Assembly (NCBI GenBank): GCA_050999155.1 | Contig: JBPCPM010000064.1 | Span: forward strand, 1 to 22,762 | Direction: 5' to 3' | Source of the DNA: JBPCPM01 sp050999155 | Lineage (GTDB): Bacteria; Actinomycetota; Thermoleophilia; Solirubrobacterales; 70-9 | Length of the DNA: 22,762 nt | Shown: positions 15,029-21,362 of the stretch, one piece after another | How positions within the stretch are numbered: position 1 is the stretch's first letter | How the letters are laid out: each line of letters opens with the position of its first letter | Translations under genes and position numbers: made by a program | Notes under the pieces: generated by a model | Databases searched by the model: none | What the model saw: the letters and a program-made list of their open reading frames with translations, nothing else | Told to the model about the DNA's origin: nothing

Positions 15029-15496
15029 TCACGCGGGTTGTAGGCGCTGGTCGGGGGTGGCCCCGCCAGAGAATTCGACGAGCTCGGCCAGGGTGGTTCC
15101 CTGCAGGGCCCGGAGCATGCCGCCGTGGACCCGCGTCCACAGCAGCTTGGTGGCGCAGGCCGCATCCTCGTCGTGATCGGTGTGGCAGCACAGCACACGG
15201 CCGGAGCCGTCGTCGGTGAGGCAGTCCATCGGGGCGATCTCGCCCTCGAGGGCGAGCACCACCTCGTCCATGCGCAGCTCGGTGGCGGGCCGGGCGAGCC
15301 GGTAGCCGCCGTGGGCGCCGCGGGTGCTCTCCACGAGGCCGGCCTTGCGCAGCCGCGCCACCAGGTGTTCCAGGTAGGCGACCGGCAGCTGCTCGGCCGA
15401 GGCCACAGCGCTCAGCGGCACCGGGCTCGCCCCGGCCTGGCGGCCGAGCTCGACCATCAGGCGCACGCCGTACTCGGCCTTGGTGGAGAAGATCAC
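15029..15496 (-). CDS. Rrf2-family (IscR-like) Fe-S sensing regulator
   Basis: 155 residues from a GTG at 15496. The winged helix is MIFSTKAEYGVRLMVELG, LPVAYLEHLVARLRKAGLVES and RGAHGGYRLARP, the classic Rrf2 opening. Cluster-ligand cysteines follow: C92, C103-C104 and C114 (DCL, LCCH, AACATKLLW); IscR uses three Cys and one His in this region. It probably senses cellular Fe-S status and controls the suf genes downstream, as IscR does. Mycobacterial suf operons use a different (ArsR/DeoR-like) SufR, so this arrangement is not the mycobacterial one. The start lies 10 bp after the hydrolase stop; a TAGGAT box 7 bases before the GTG suggests a leaderless transcript. Confidence 0.93.
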   Translation of the reverse strand: MIFSTKAEYGVRLMVELGRQAGASPVPLSAVASAEQLPVAYLEHLVARLRKAGLVESTRGAHGGYRLARPATELRMDEVVLALEGEIAPMDCLTDDGSGRVLCCHTDHDEDAACATKLLWTRVHGGMLRALQGTTLAELVEFSGGATPDQRLQPA

Positions 15497-15503
15497 ACCC
15501 CAA

Positions 15504-15514
15504 ATCCTACCGGT
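15504..15514 (-). promoter_or_regulatory. ACCGGTAGGAT box before the Rrf2-suf operon
   Basis: The minus strand reads ACCGGTAGGAT, with TAGGAT 7 bases before the GTG start at 15496. The box lies across the last bases of the hydrolase gene. A near-identical box precedes the Rieske gene (12522-12532). It could be the promoter with an operator for the Rrf2 regulator. Confidence 0.45.
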
Positions 15515-16358
15515 GCGGTCGGATTGGGACCTGCTCGCGCATCCACTCCACGATCTCGTCGACGATTTCCGGCCCCTCTGGCTCGTTGAACGCCTCGTGG
15601 CGGACGCCGGCGTAGGTGCGACGGTCGACGCAGTCGAGCTCGCCCAGCGGTTCGCTGAACTCGGGTGGCACGAGCTCGTCGTCCTCGCCGTGGATGCACA
15701 GCGTCGGCCGGTCGAGCTCGCTGAGTCCCTCCCGCGTCTCGCCCATGGTGCGCAGCAGCTCGGCTCCCAGGCGAGCCGAGTTGGACGTCATCACCAGCGG
15801 ATCGGCGAAGTAGGCCTCGCCCACGGCCGGGTCGCGCGAGAGCATCTCGGCCGAGACCTCGTTGGGGATTGGCATCCTGGGCGTGGTCTCGCTCAGGACG
15901 CGGGCGGCGTTGCGCTTCCAGCCCGGAACGACGGCGTCTAGGGCGGGGGCGCTGAGGATCAGGCCGGCCAGCTGCGGCCAGACGTGCAGCACGAAATCCA
16001 GGGCGACCAGGCCGCCCATCGAGTGGCCGAGCAGGAAGGTGGGGTGGCCGAGCGCGCTCACCTCGTCGAGACCCCGCTCGGTGGCGTCGCGGAACTCGTT
16101 CCAGCTGTCGATGTGTCCCGGCGACTCGCGGTCGCCGAAGCCGGGCAGGTCGATGGCCGCCACGAGGATGCCGTGCGAGGCAAGGTGCGCCCCGGTGCGC
16201 TCGTAGCGCCCCGAGTGTTCGGCGATCCCGTGGACGATCAACGCGGTGGCCCACGGGTCGCCGTCAGGGCGCCACCAGCGGCGCACGATGGAATCGGGTC
16301 GGCCGGGTTCGTCGGAAGCGTCCGGCTCGGCCGGTGCGCTCGCGTCCTCGCTGCTCAC
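15507..16358 (-). CDS. Alpha/beta hydrolase (monoacylglycerol lipase / lysophospholipase type)
   Basis: 283 residues from a GTG at 16358 that overlaps the response-regulator stop as GTGA. Serine hydrolase of the Hydrolase_4 (S33-like) group: oxyanion region LIVHGIAEHSGRY, nucleophile elbow GHSMGG, acid HGEDDELVPP and catalytic His in GVRHEAFNE. Members cleave monoacylglycerols or lysophospholipids; the exact substrate is not decided by the sequence. No signal peptide; the first 25 residues are Asp/Glu/Pro/Ser-rich and probably disordered. Coupling to a two-component pair suggests a regulated lipid or membrane-stress role (inference). Confidence 0.87.
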   Translation of the reverse strand: MSSEDASAPAEPDASDEPGRPDSIVRRWWRPDGDPWATALIVHGIAEHSGRYERTGAHLASHGILVAAIDLPGFGDRESPGHIDSWNEFRDATERGLDEVSALGHPTFLLGHSMGGLVALDFVLHVWPQLAGLILSAPALDAVVPGWKRNAARVLSETTPRMPIPNEVSAEMLSRDPAVGEAYFADPLVMTSNSARLGAELLRTMGETREGLSELDRPTLCIHGEDDELVPPEFSEPLGELDCVDRRTYAGVRHEAFNEPEGPEIVDEIVEWMREQVPIRPHR

Positions 16359-16987
16359 GGGTCGATCAATCCGCTGCGGATGGCGTAGCGCACGAGCTCC
16401 ACGCGATCGCGCATCCCGAGCTTGCGCATGGCGTTGGCGCGGTGGTTTTCCACCGTCTTCTCGGAGAGGTGCAGCAGCTCGGCGATCTGCTTGTTGGTGT
16501 TCGCCTCGGCGACGAGCTTGACCACCTCGGTCTCGCGCGGGGTCAGGGCCTCCGCTGACGGTTCGGAGCCCCGCGCGAGGTGCTCGCGGATCAGCAGCCG
16601 CTGCGCGTCGGGGGTGAGAAACGGCTCCCCGCGCTTGACGGCCTCGATCGCGGCCAGAAGGTCGTCGTGGGCCTGGCGCTTGAGCACGTACCCCGAGGCG
16701 CCCGCCTTGAGCGCCTCGAACAGGTACCGCTCGTCGTCGTGCATTGACAAGATCAGCACGGCGATCTCCGGCGCCTGCTCCTTGATCGCCCGCGTGGCTT
16801 GCAGCCCGGTGAGTTGTGGCATCTTGACGTCGAGGATCGCCAGGTCGGGGCGCTCGCGCAGGGCGATGTCCCGGGCGTCGACACCGTTGTCGGCCTCGGC
16901 GATGACCTCGAGGTTCGGCTCGCGCTCCAGGACGGCACGCAGCCCGGAACGAACGATCCCGTGGTCGTCGGCGATGAGGATCCGCAC
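16355..16987 (-). CDS. NarL/FixJ-family response regulator
   Basis: 210 residues from a GTG at 16987. The receiver domain (about 1-120) has the acidic pair ADDH at 6-9, phosphoacceptor D53 (ILDVKMP) and K105-region SGYVLK. The C-terminal LuxR-type helix-turn-helix begins LTPRETEVVKLVAEA and continues TNKQIAELLHLSEKTVENHR (about 148-195). It is the cognate partner of the kinase encoded 47 bp upstream. The stop overlaps the start of the hydrolase gene by 4 bp, so that hydrolase is produced along with it. Confidence 0.95.
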   Translation of the reverse strand: MRILIADDHGIVRSGLRAVLEREPNLEVIAEADNGVDARDIALRERPDLAILDVKMPQLTGLQATRAIKEQAPEIAVLILSMHDDERYLFEALKAGASGYVLKRQAHDDLLAAIEAVKRGEPFLTPDAQRLLIREHLARGSEPSAEALTPRETEVVKLVAEANTNKQIAELLHLSEKTVENHRANAMRKLGMRDRVELVRYAIRSGLIDP

Positions 16988-17034
16988 CGACGCAGTCTCC
17001 CACCTCGGCCAGCGCCCCGGCAGGGCGAGCGGAC

Positions 17035-18066
17035 CTAGCGCCGACCGGCCCCGTCCTGGGGCTCGGAGGCCTGGGTGATCGACGGCGCGGGGCCGGCCAG
17101 CGTCACGGTCGTTCCTTCGCCGGGGCGGGACGTGACCTGGAGCGTCGCGCCGATCAGCAGGGCTCGTTCCTGCATGCCTTCGAGGCCCATGCCGCCCTGG
17201 GCCTCGTCGAAGGAAAACCCCTCCCCGTCGTCGGCCACGTCGAGGCTCACCGTGCCCGGAGGCCTGCTCAGGTGAACGCCCACCCGGGACGCATCGGCGT
17301 GCTGGACCGCATTGCTCAATGCCTCCTGGGCGACCCGGTAGACGACGAGCTGGACCTCTGCGGGGAGGCTCGCGAGATCGCCCTCGGAGTCGAACGTCGC
17401 GCTGAGCGAGCTGCGGCGGTCGACGTCTTCGACCATTCCCGCCAGGGCGGCCTTGAGCCCGAGATCGTCCAGCGAGGTGGGGCGCAGCTGGCGGGCGAGG
17501 CGCAGCAGCTCGGCCATCGCCTGATCGGCGTAGGCCTTGGTCTCGGTCAGCTCGTCGACCAGATCTGGCGGCGCCTTCGACCGGGCGGCCTCGAGGTGCA
17601 GCAGGATCCCGGTCAGCGCCTGGTTGACCTCGTCGTGGAGGTCGTGGGCCACCCGGGCCCGTTCGCGCTCCTGGGCCTCGAGGGCGATCCGGCTGGAGCG
17701 GCGCCGCTGGGCCTCGAGCCGTTCGAGCATCCGGACGAACGCCAGCTCGAGTCGCTCGACCTCGCTGGAGTCATAGCCGGCGCCGGTCTTGGCACGCACG
17801 GCCTCCAGGCTCTGCTGGGGCCGGTTGAGCTCGGCCTTTTCCATCGCGTCGATCAGCTGCTCGAGCGGCAGGAACCGCCGCTGGATCAGCCACAGGTTCA
17901 CGACGACCGTCAGCAGGAACGCGAGCAGCAGCAGGGAGACCCCGCCCGGGGTGGAGATGAAGTCGAACCGCTCGTCGTCAACCGTGATGACGGCCGCGAG
18001 GACGGCCGCGGTCACCAGCAACAGGTTCGCGGTGACCGTCTGCCACAGCAGCGAGTACGGGCGCAC
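17035..18066 (-). CDS. Membrane sensor histidine kinase (HisKA_3 type)
   Basis: 343 residues from a GTG at 18066. Two N-terminal membrane segments (about 9-28 and 43-62) flank only about 14 residues outside, too short for a folded sensor domain, so it may sense within the membrane. A HAMP-like/coiled-coil stretch follows, then the phosphoacceptor H144 in ARVAHDLHDEVNQALTG, typical of the NarL-partner kinases, and an ATPase domain with QEALSNAVQHADAS (N box), DDGEGFSF and GGMGLEGMQERALLIG. It is LiaS/DesK-like in layout. TACGCT lies 6 bases before the start, suggesting leaderless transcription. It heads the 9 kb minus-strand block. Confidence 0.93.
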   Translation of the reverse strand: MRPYSLLWQTVTANLLLVTAAVLAAVITVDDERFDFISTPGGVSLLLLAFLLTVVVNLWLIQRRFLPLEQLIDAMEKAELNRPQQSLEAVRAKTGAGYDSSEVERLELAFVRMLERLEAQRRRSSRIALEAQERERARVAHDLHDEVNQALTGILLHLEAARSKAPPDLVDELTETKAYADQAMAELLRLARQLRPTSLDDLGLKAALAGMVEDVDRRSSLSATFDSEGDLASLPAEVQLVVYRVAQEALSNAVQHADASRVGVHLSRPPGTVSLDVADDGEGFSFDEAQGGMGLEGMQERALLIGATLQVTSRPGEGTTVTLAGPAPSITQASEPQDGAGRR

Positions 18067-18072
18067 AGCCCA

Positions 18073-18078
18073 AGCGTA
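18073..18078 (-). promoter_or_regulatory. Putative -10 box of the histidine kinase gene
   Basis: TACGCT on the minus strand, 6 bases before the GTG at 18066. Same pattern and spacing as TACGAT before the gene starting at 21282. Confidence 0.4.
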
Positions 18079-18231
18079 GGCGCCGCCGCGGTCGGCGGAG
18101 GGCGGCGCCCCGCTCTGGGGGCGCCTGGGGGAAATAGGGGGTAGACCCCATGGTCAACCGAGGTCGTTCGCGGCACAATGATCGAGCGTCTTGTCCCGAC
18201 TCTCGCACCCCACACTTGGAGAACACCCCCG

Positions 18232-19092
18232 ATGACGACCACCCGAAGTTCCAACTGGGCAGCCGGCCTGCGCACCACGCTGCTGCTCGGCACGCTCACG
18301 GGCATGTTCGTCGTGATCGGCGCCCTCGCGGGCGGCCCGAACATGGCGCTCACGTTCCTGCTGATCATGGCCGTGTTCAACATGGGCACGTACTGGTTCA
18401 GCGACAAGCTGGCCCTGAAGATGAGCCGTGCCCAGCCGATGGAAGAAGCTGACGCACCGCGGATCTACCAGATGGTCCGCGAGCTCTGCCAGCGCGCCGA
18501 GATGCCGCTGCCGCGCCTGTACGTGATCCCGCAGAACCAGCCGAACGCGTTCGCGACCGGCCGCAACCCCCGCAACTCGGCCATCGCCGTGACCGCCGGC
18601 ATCACCCGGCTGCTCAGCGAGGACGAGCTGCGTGGCGTGATCGCCCACGAGCTCGCCCACATCCGCAACCGCGACACCCTGATCCAGTCCGTGGCCGCGA
18701 CGATCGGCGGCGCCATCACGTACCTGGCCTACATGCTGATGTGGTTCGGCGGCGACAGCGATTCGCCGTTCGGCCTCGTCGGGGCCTTGGCCATGGTGCT
18801 GCTGGCGCCGATCGCCGCGGGCATCATCCAGATGGCTGTCTCGCGCCAGCGCGAGTTCTCCGCCGACGCGACGGGTGCGGCGATCACCGGTACACCGGAG
18901 TCGCTGGCCAGCGCGCTGCTGCGCCTCGAGCAGGGTGCGGAGGCGATGCCGATGGAGGTCAACCAGGCCACCGAGGCGCTGTACATCGTCAAGCCGTTCG
19001 CCGGCGGCGGGCTGTCGAAGCTGTTCTCGACCCACCCGCCCATCGAGGAGCGGGTGCGCCGCCTGCAGCAGATGCGGCCGTCACTCGGCTAA
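18232..19092 (+). CDS. htpX: Membrane zinc metalloprotease HtpX (M48)
   Basis: 286 residues. HtpX degrades damaged membrane proteins at the cytoplasmic membrane. Two N-terminal helices (about 13-33 and 37-55) precede the catalytic domain with H139-E-L-A-H143 and the third zinc ligand E208 (SRQREFSADATGA). Two more hydrophobic stretches (about 151-172 and 181-203) lie between, and FSTHPPIEERVRRL closes the protein, as is typical. ATG 18232 is chosen because it gives the family length and has GGAG 10 bases upstream; an in-frame ATG at 18178 would add 18 residues without family support. Divergent from the kinase gene across a 165 bp gap. Confidence 0.95.
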   Translation: MTTTRSSNWAAGLRTTLLLGTLTGMFVVIGALAGGPNMALTFLLIMAVFNMGTYWFSDKLALKMSRAQPMEEADAPRIYQMVRELCQRAEMPLPRLYVIPQNQPNAFATGRNPRNSAIAVTAGITRLLSEDELRGVIAHELAHIRNRDTLIQSVAATIGGAITYLAYMLMWFGGDSDSPFGLVGALAMVLLAPIAAGIIQMAVSRQREFSADATGAAITGTPESLASALLRLEQGAEAMPMEVNQATEALYIVKPFAGGGLSKLFSTHPPIEERVRRLQQMRPSLG

Positions 19093-19123
19093 CCGAGCCC
19101 GGACAACGAGTTTCCTCCTGTGG

Positions 19124-19149
19124 CGGCGGGGCGCTTCGGCGCCCCGCCG
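19124..19149 (+). terminator. Strong terminator hairpin after htpX
   Basis: CGGCGGGGCGC-TTCG-GCGCCCCGCCG: a perfect 11 bp all-GC stem closed by a stable cTTCGg tetraloop, 31 bp after the htpX stop. Only a weak T stretch follows (TTCACATCTGT), which is common for actinobacterial terminators. Confidence 0.75.
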
Positions 19150-19195
19150 TTCACATCTGTGGGGCCAGGCCGAGCCGTATGCCCTCTCGGGCACC

Positions 19196-19214
19196 GCTAT
19201 ACTTTCTAAAGCAT
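19196..19214 (+). promoter_or_regulatory. Promoter/operator box of moeZ-like gene, shared with cysM
   Basis: GCTATACTTTCTAAAGCAT contains a good -10 hexamer, TATACT (19198-19203), overlapping the short palindrome CTTT-CT-AAAG (19202-19211). Sixteen of 19 positions match the box at the start of cysM (21344-21362), and the two substitutions in the palindrome arms are compensatory. No clear -35 is visible. A GAGGT ribosome site (19233-19237) follows, 5 bases before the ATG at 19243. Confidence 0.55.
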
Positions 19215-19242
19215 TGAAACCGGATCAAGATTGAGGTAATCG

Positions 19243-20433
19243 ATGGCGACCAGCGGCGCCGACTTCATCCAGAAGGCCAAGAGCGAGATCGATGAGCTGC
19301 AGCCGTCCGAGGCCAAGGCGCTGCTCGACCACAGTGGCAACGGCGCGGGCGAGGTCGCGCTGATCGACGTCCGCGAGCAGCACGAGTTCGAGGAGGCCCA
19401 CATCCCGGAGGCCACCCACGTACCCCGCGGCCACCTGGAGTCCCGCATCGAGGGCGCCGCCGGCCGCGACCAGAAGGTCATCCTCTACTGCGCCTCGGGC
19501 AACCGCTCGGCGCTGGCGGCCAAGACGCTGCAGGACGAGCTCGGCTACACGAACGTCGCCTCGCTGGCCGGCGGCATCACCCTGTGGAAGGACCGCGGCT
19601 TCGAGGCCGTGACCCCGCGCTCGCTGACCGCCGAGCAAAAGCAGCGCTACTCGCGCCACGTCCTGCTGCCCGAGGTCGGGACCGAGGGGCAGCTGAAGCT
19701 GCTCGACGCCAAGGTGCTGCTGCTGGGCGCCGGTGGCCTGGGCTCACCGACCGCTTACTACCTCGCCGCCGCGGGGGTGGGAACGCTGGGCCTGGTCGAC
19801 GACGACGAGGTCGACATCTCCAACCTCCAGCGCCAGATCATCCACACGACCGACCGCGCGGGGATGGCCAAGACCGAGTCCGCGCGCCTGACCATCGAGG
19901 CCCTGAACCCTGACGTGACGGTCGTCGAGCACCGCACGCGCCTGGACGCGTCGAACATCATGGAGATCATCGAGCCGTACGACATCGTGGTCGACGGCGC
20001 CGACAACTTCCCTACGCGGTATCTGCTCAACGACGCGACGGTGCGCACCCGGAAGCCGGTCGTCTCCGCGTCGATCCTCGGGTTCGACGGCCAGATCTCG
20101 ACCTTCAAGCCCTACGACGGGCCCTGCTACCGGTGCCTGTACCCGACACCGCCGCCGGCCGAGCTCGCGCCGAGCTGCGGCGCCAACGGCGTCGTGGGCG
20201 TGCTGCCCGGCGTCATGGGGCTGCTGCAGGCCAACGAGGTCATCAAGCTCGTCATCGGCCAGGGCACGCCGCTCAACGGGCGCCTGCTGCTGTTCGAGGC
20301 GCTGAGCACCGAGTTCACCGAGCTCAAGGTCCGGCGTGATCCCGATTGCCCGATCTGCTCGCGCGATCCGTCGGAGATCGCCGAGGACGAGATGGGCGTC
20401 TTTCCGGACTACGACGCGTTCTGCGCCGGATAG
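19243..20433 (+). CDS. moeZ: Rhodanese-E1 fusion: sulfur carrier adenylyltransferase/sulfurtransferase (MoeZ-like)
   Basis: 396 residues. The N-terminal rhodanese domain (about 18-122) carries the persulfide cysteine C83 in CASGNRS. The ThiF/MoeB domain follows from SLTAEQKQRYSRHVLLPEVG (about 128): nucleotide loop GAGGLGS (162-168), VDDDEVDISNLQRQ, ADNFPTRYLLND, zinc cysteines C295/C298 (CYRC) and C369/C372 (CPIC), and a further conserved cysteine C312 (PSCGANG). It would adenylate the C-terminal glycine of a ubiquitin-like sulfur carrier and convert it to a thiocarboxylate. The domain order is rhodanese first, the reverse of mycobacterial MoeZ and human MOCS3. The cysO gene 10 bp downstream is the obvious substrate. 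Confidence 0.9.
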   Translation: MATSGADFIQKAKSEIDELQPSEAKALLDHSGNGAGEVALIDVREQHEFEEAHIPEATHVPRGHLESRIEGAAGRDQKVILYCASGNRSALAAKTLQDELGYTNVASLAGGITLWKDRGFEAVTPRSLTAEQKQRYSRHVLLPEVGTEGQLKLLDAKVLLLGAGGLGSPTAYYLAAAGVGTLGLVDDDEVDISNLQRQIIHTTDRAGMAKTESARLTIEALNPDVTVVEHRTRLDASNIMEIIEPYDIVVDGADNFPTRYLLNDATVRTRKPVVSASILGFDGQISTFKPYDGPCYRCLYPTPPPAELAPSCGANGVVGVLPGVMGLLQANEVIKLVIGQGTPLNGRLLLFEALSTEFTELKVRRDPDCPICSRDPSEIAEDEMGVFPDYDAFCAG

Positions 20434-20436
20434 GAT
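20431..20436 (+). promoter_or_regulatory. Possible internal -10 box before cysO
   Basis: TAGGAT overlaps the moeZ stop codon and is 7 bases before the cysO ATG at 20444. It fits the TANNNT leaderless pattern but may be coincidental in a tight operon. Confidence 0.25.
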
Positions 20437-20443
20437 CACGGCC

Positions 20444-20719
20444 ATGGCGACCGTGAAGATTCCCCCTGTCCTGCGCCCGCAGACCGACAACCAGTCCGAG
20501 GTCGAGGCCAGCGGTGACACCGTCGGGGACGTCCTGCGGTCGCTGATCGACGAGCACGCGGGCACCGAGCAGCAGCTGTTCTCGACCGAGGGCGAGCTCA
20601 ACCGCTACGTCAACGTCTACCTCAACGACGAGGACGTACGGCTGCTCGAGGGGCTCGAGACGTCCGTCTCGGGCTCGGACACCGTGGTCATCCTGCCGGC
20701 CATGGCCGGCGGTCACTGA
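20444..20719 (+). CDS. cysO: CysO-type ubiquitin-like sulfur carrier ending in GGH
   Basis: 91 residues with the beta-grasp fold of MoaD/ThiS. It follows mycobacterial CysO closely: VKIPPVLRPQT, VEASGDTVGDVLRSL, LNRYVNVYLNDEDVR and VVILPAMAGG. CysO carries sulfur as a C-terminal thiocarboxylate for cysteine synthesis by CysM. Working carriers end in Gly-Gly; here the reading frame continues one codon, giving G89-G90-H91 before the TGA. The His would have to be removed before adenylation, as happens with some carriers that are trimmed by a JAMM-type peptidase. It is flanked by the activating enzyme upstream and cysM downstream. Confidence 0.92.
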   Translation: MATVKIPPVLRPQTDNQSEVEASGDTVGDVLRSLIDEHAGTEQQLFSTEGELNRYVNVYLNDEDVRLLEGLETSVSGSDTVVILPAMAGGH

Positions 20720-20742
20720 CGCGCGGAGCCCGCGCGGTCGCG

Positions 20743-21282
20743 CTACCCGCCGCCGCCGAGGGCGCGAGCCGCGATCAGGATGATGATGAACAGCACCCAG
20801 GCGATCGTGCCCAGGTCAGGGCGCCCGGAGTTCTCGTCGTCGCGGCGCTGGGGGACCGTGGGGCCCGATCCGGTGGGGCCACCGAGCCTGCCCGGCATGC
20901 GGGCCGGCTGGTTGGCGCCATCGGCGCGATAGGGGCCCGGCTCCGCCGTCTGGGACGGGGCGCTCATCGGCCCGCTGGTCCCGCCGGGCATATGCGACAC
21001 GGTCCCGATCTCCTGCTGGGCGTTACGCGAGAGCCGTCGCAGCTCGGCGATGGGATCCTCCGCCGCGGGAGCCCGGTCGCCGATGACGGCCCGCTCGCTG
21101 GCGCGCATGGCGCCGCGCCGGGCGGGATCGGCAGGCGCGGGACGTTCCGACAAGGCGTCGCGGATCACGCGCAGCAGGTACGGGGGGTCCTCGGCGGCCA
21201 TTCGAGGGACATCGACCGGCAACAGGTCCGTGTCGGCCGTGGTACTGCCGATCTCCATGTCGGTGCGGTCGAACCCCTGCAT
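20743..21282 (-). CDS. Uncharacterised tail-anchored protein
   Basis: 179 residues from the ATG at 21282, chosen because TACGAT lies exactly 6 bases upstream, as for the kinase gene; an ATG at 21342 would add 20 residues and run into the cysM promoter box. No domain recognised. The first half is acidic and has short helical stretches (PPYLLRVIRDALSER, EDPIAELRRLSRNAQQEIG). The second half is Gly/Pro/Arg-rich and probably disordered. A single hydrophobic helix near the C-terminus (LGTIAWVLFIIILIAARAL) followed by GGGG should anchor it in the membrane with the bulk facing the cytoplasm. It sits convergent to cysO and divergent from cysM, interrupting the sulfur genes. Confidence 0.65.
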   Translation of the reverse strand: MQGFDRTDMEIGSTTADTDLLPVDVPRMAAEDPPYLLRVIRDALSERPAPADPARRGAMRASERAVIGDRAPAAEDPIAELRRLSRNAQQEIGTVSHMPGGTSGPMSAPSQTAEPGPYRADGANQPARMPGRLGGPTGSGPTVPQRRDDENSGRPDLGTIAWVLFIIILIAARALGGGG

Positions 21283-21288
21283 CGCTCC

Positions 21289-21294
21289 ATCGTA
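21289..21294 (-). promoter_or_regulatory. Putative -10 box of the tail-anchored protein gene
   Basis: TACGAT on the minus strand, 6 bases before the ATG at 21282. Supports that start over the upstream ATG at 21342. Confidence 0.4.
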
Positions 21295-21343
21295 GTCCTG
21301 TCCGCAGCGCGCCGAAAAGGCCAACGCCTGAACCCCGCCCATA

Positions 21344-21362
21344 GCTACACTTCCTGAAGCAT
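21344..21362 (+). promoter_or_regulatory. Promoter/operator box of cysM, shared with the moeZ-like gene
   Basis: GCTACACTTCCTGAAGCAT, with the -10 hexamer TACACT (21346-21351) 9 bases before the ATG at 21361 and the overlapping palindrome CTTC-CT-GAAG (21350-21359). It matches the moeZ box (19196-19214) at 16 of 19 positions. The start codon falls inside the conserved stretch, so the transcript should be leaderless. Confidence 0.55.

Noticed and set aside
18067..18231. GGGG-TAGA-CCCC near 18131-18148 as a terminator or operator
   Set aside because: Only a 4 bp stem in GC-rich DNA; too weak to call. I also see no reliable promoter for htpX in this gap beyond a vague CACAAT.
20126..20136. CTACCGGT in moeZ resembling the suf-associated box
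   Set aside because: It encodes the conserved CYRC zinc motif and lacks the rest of the box; coding coincidence.
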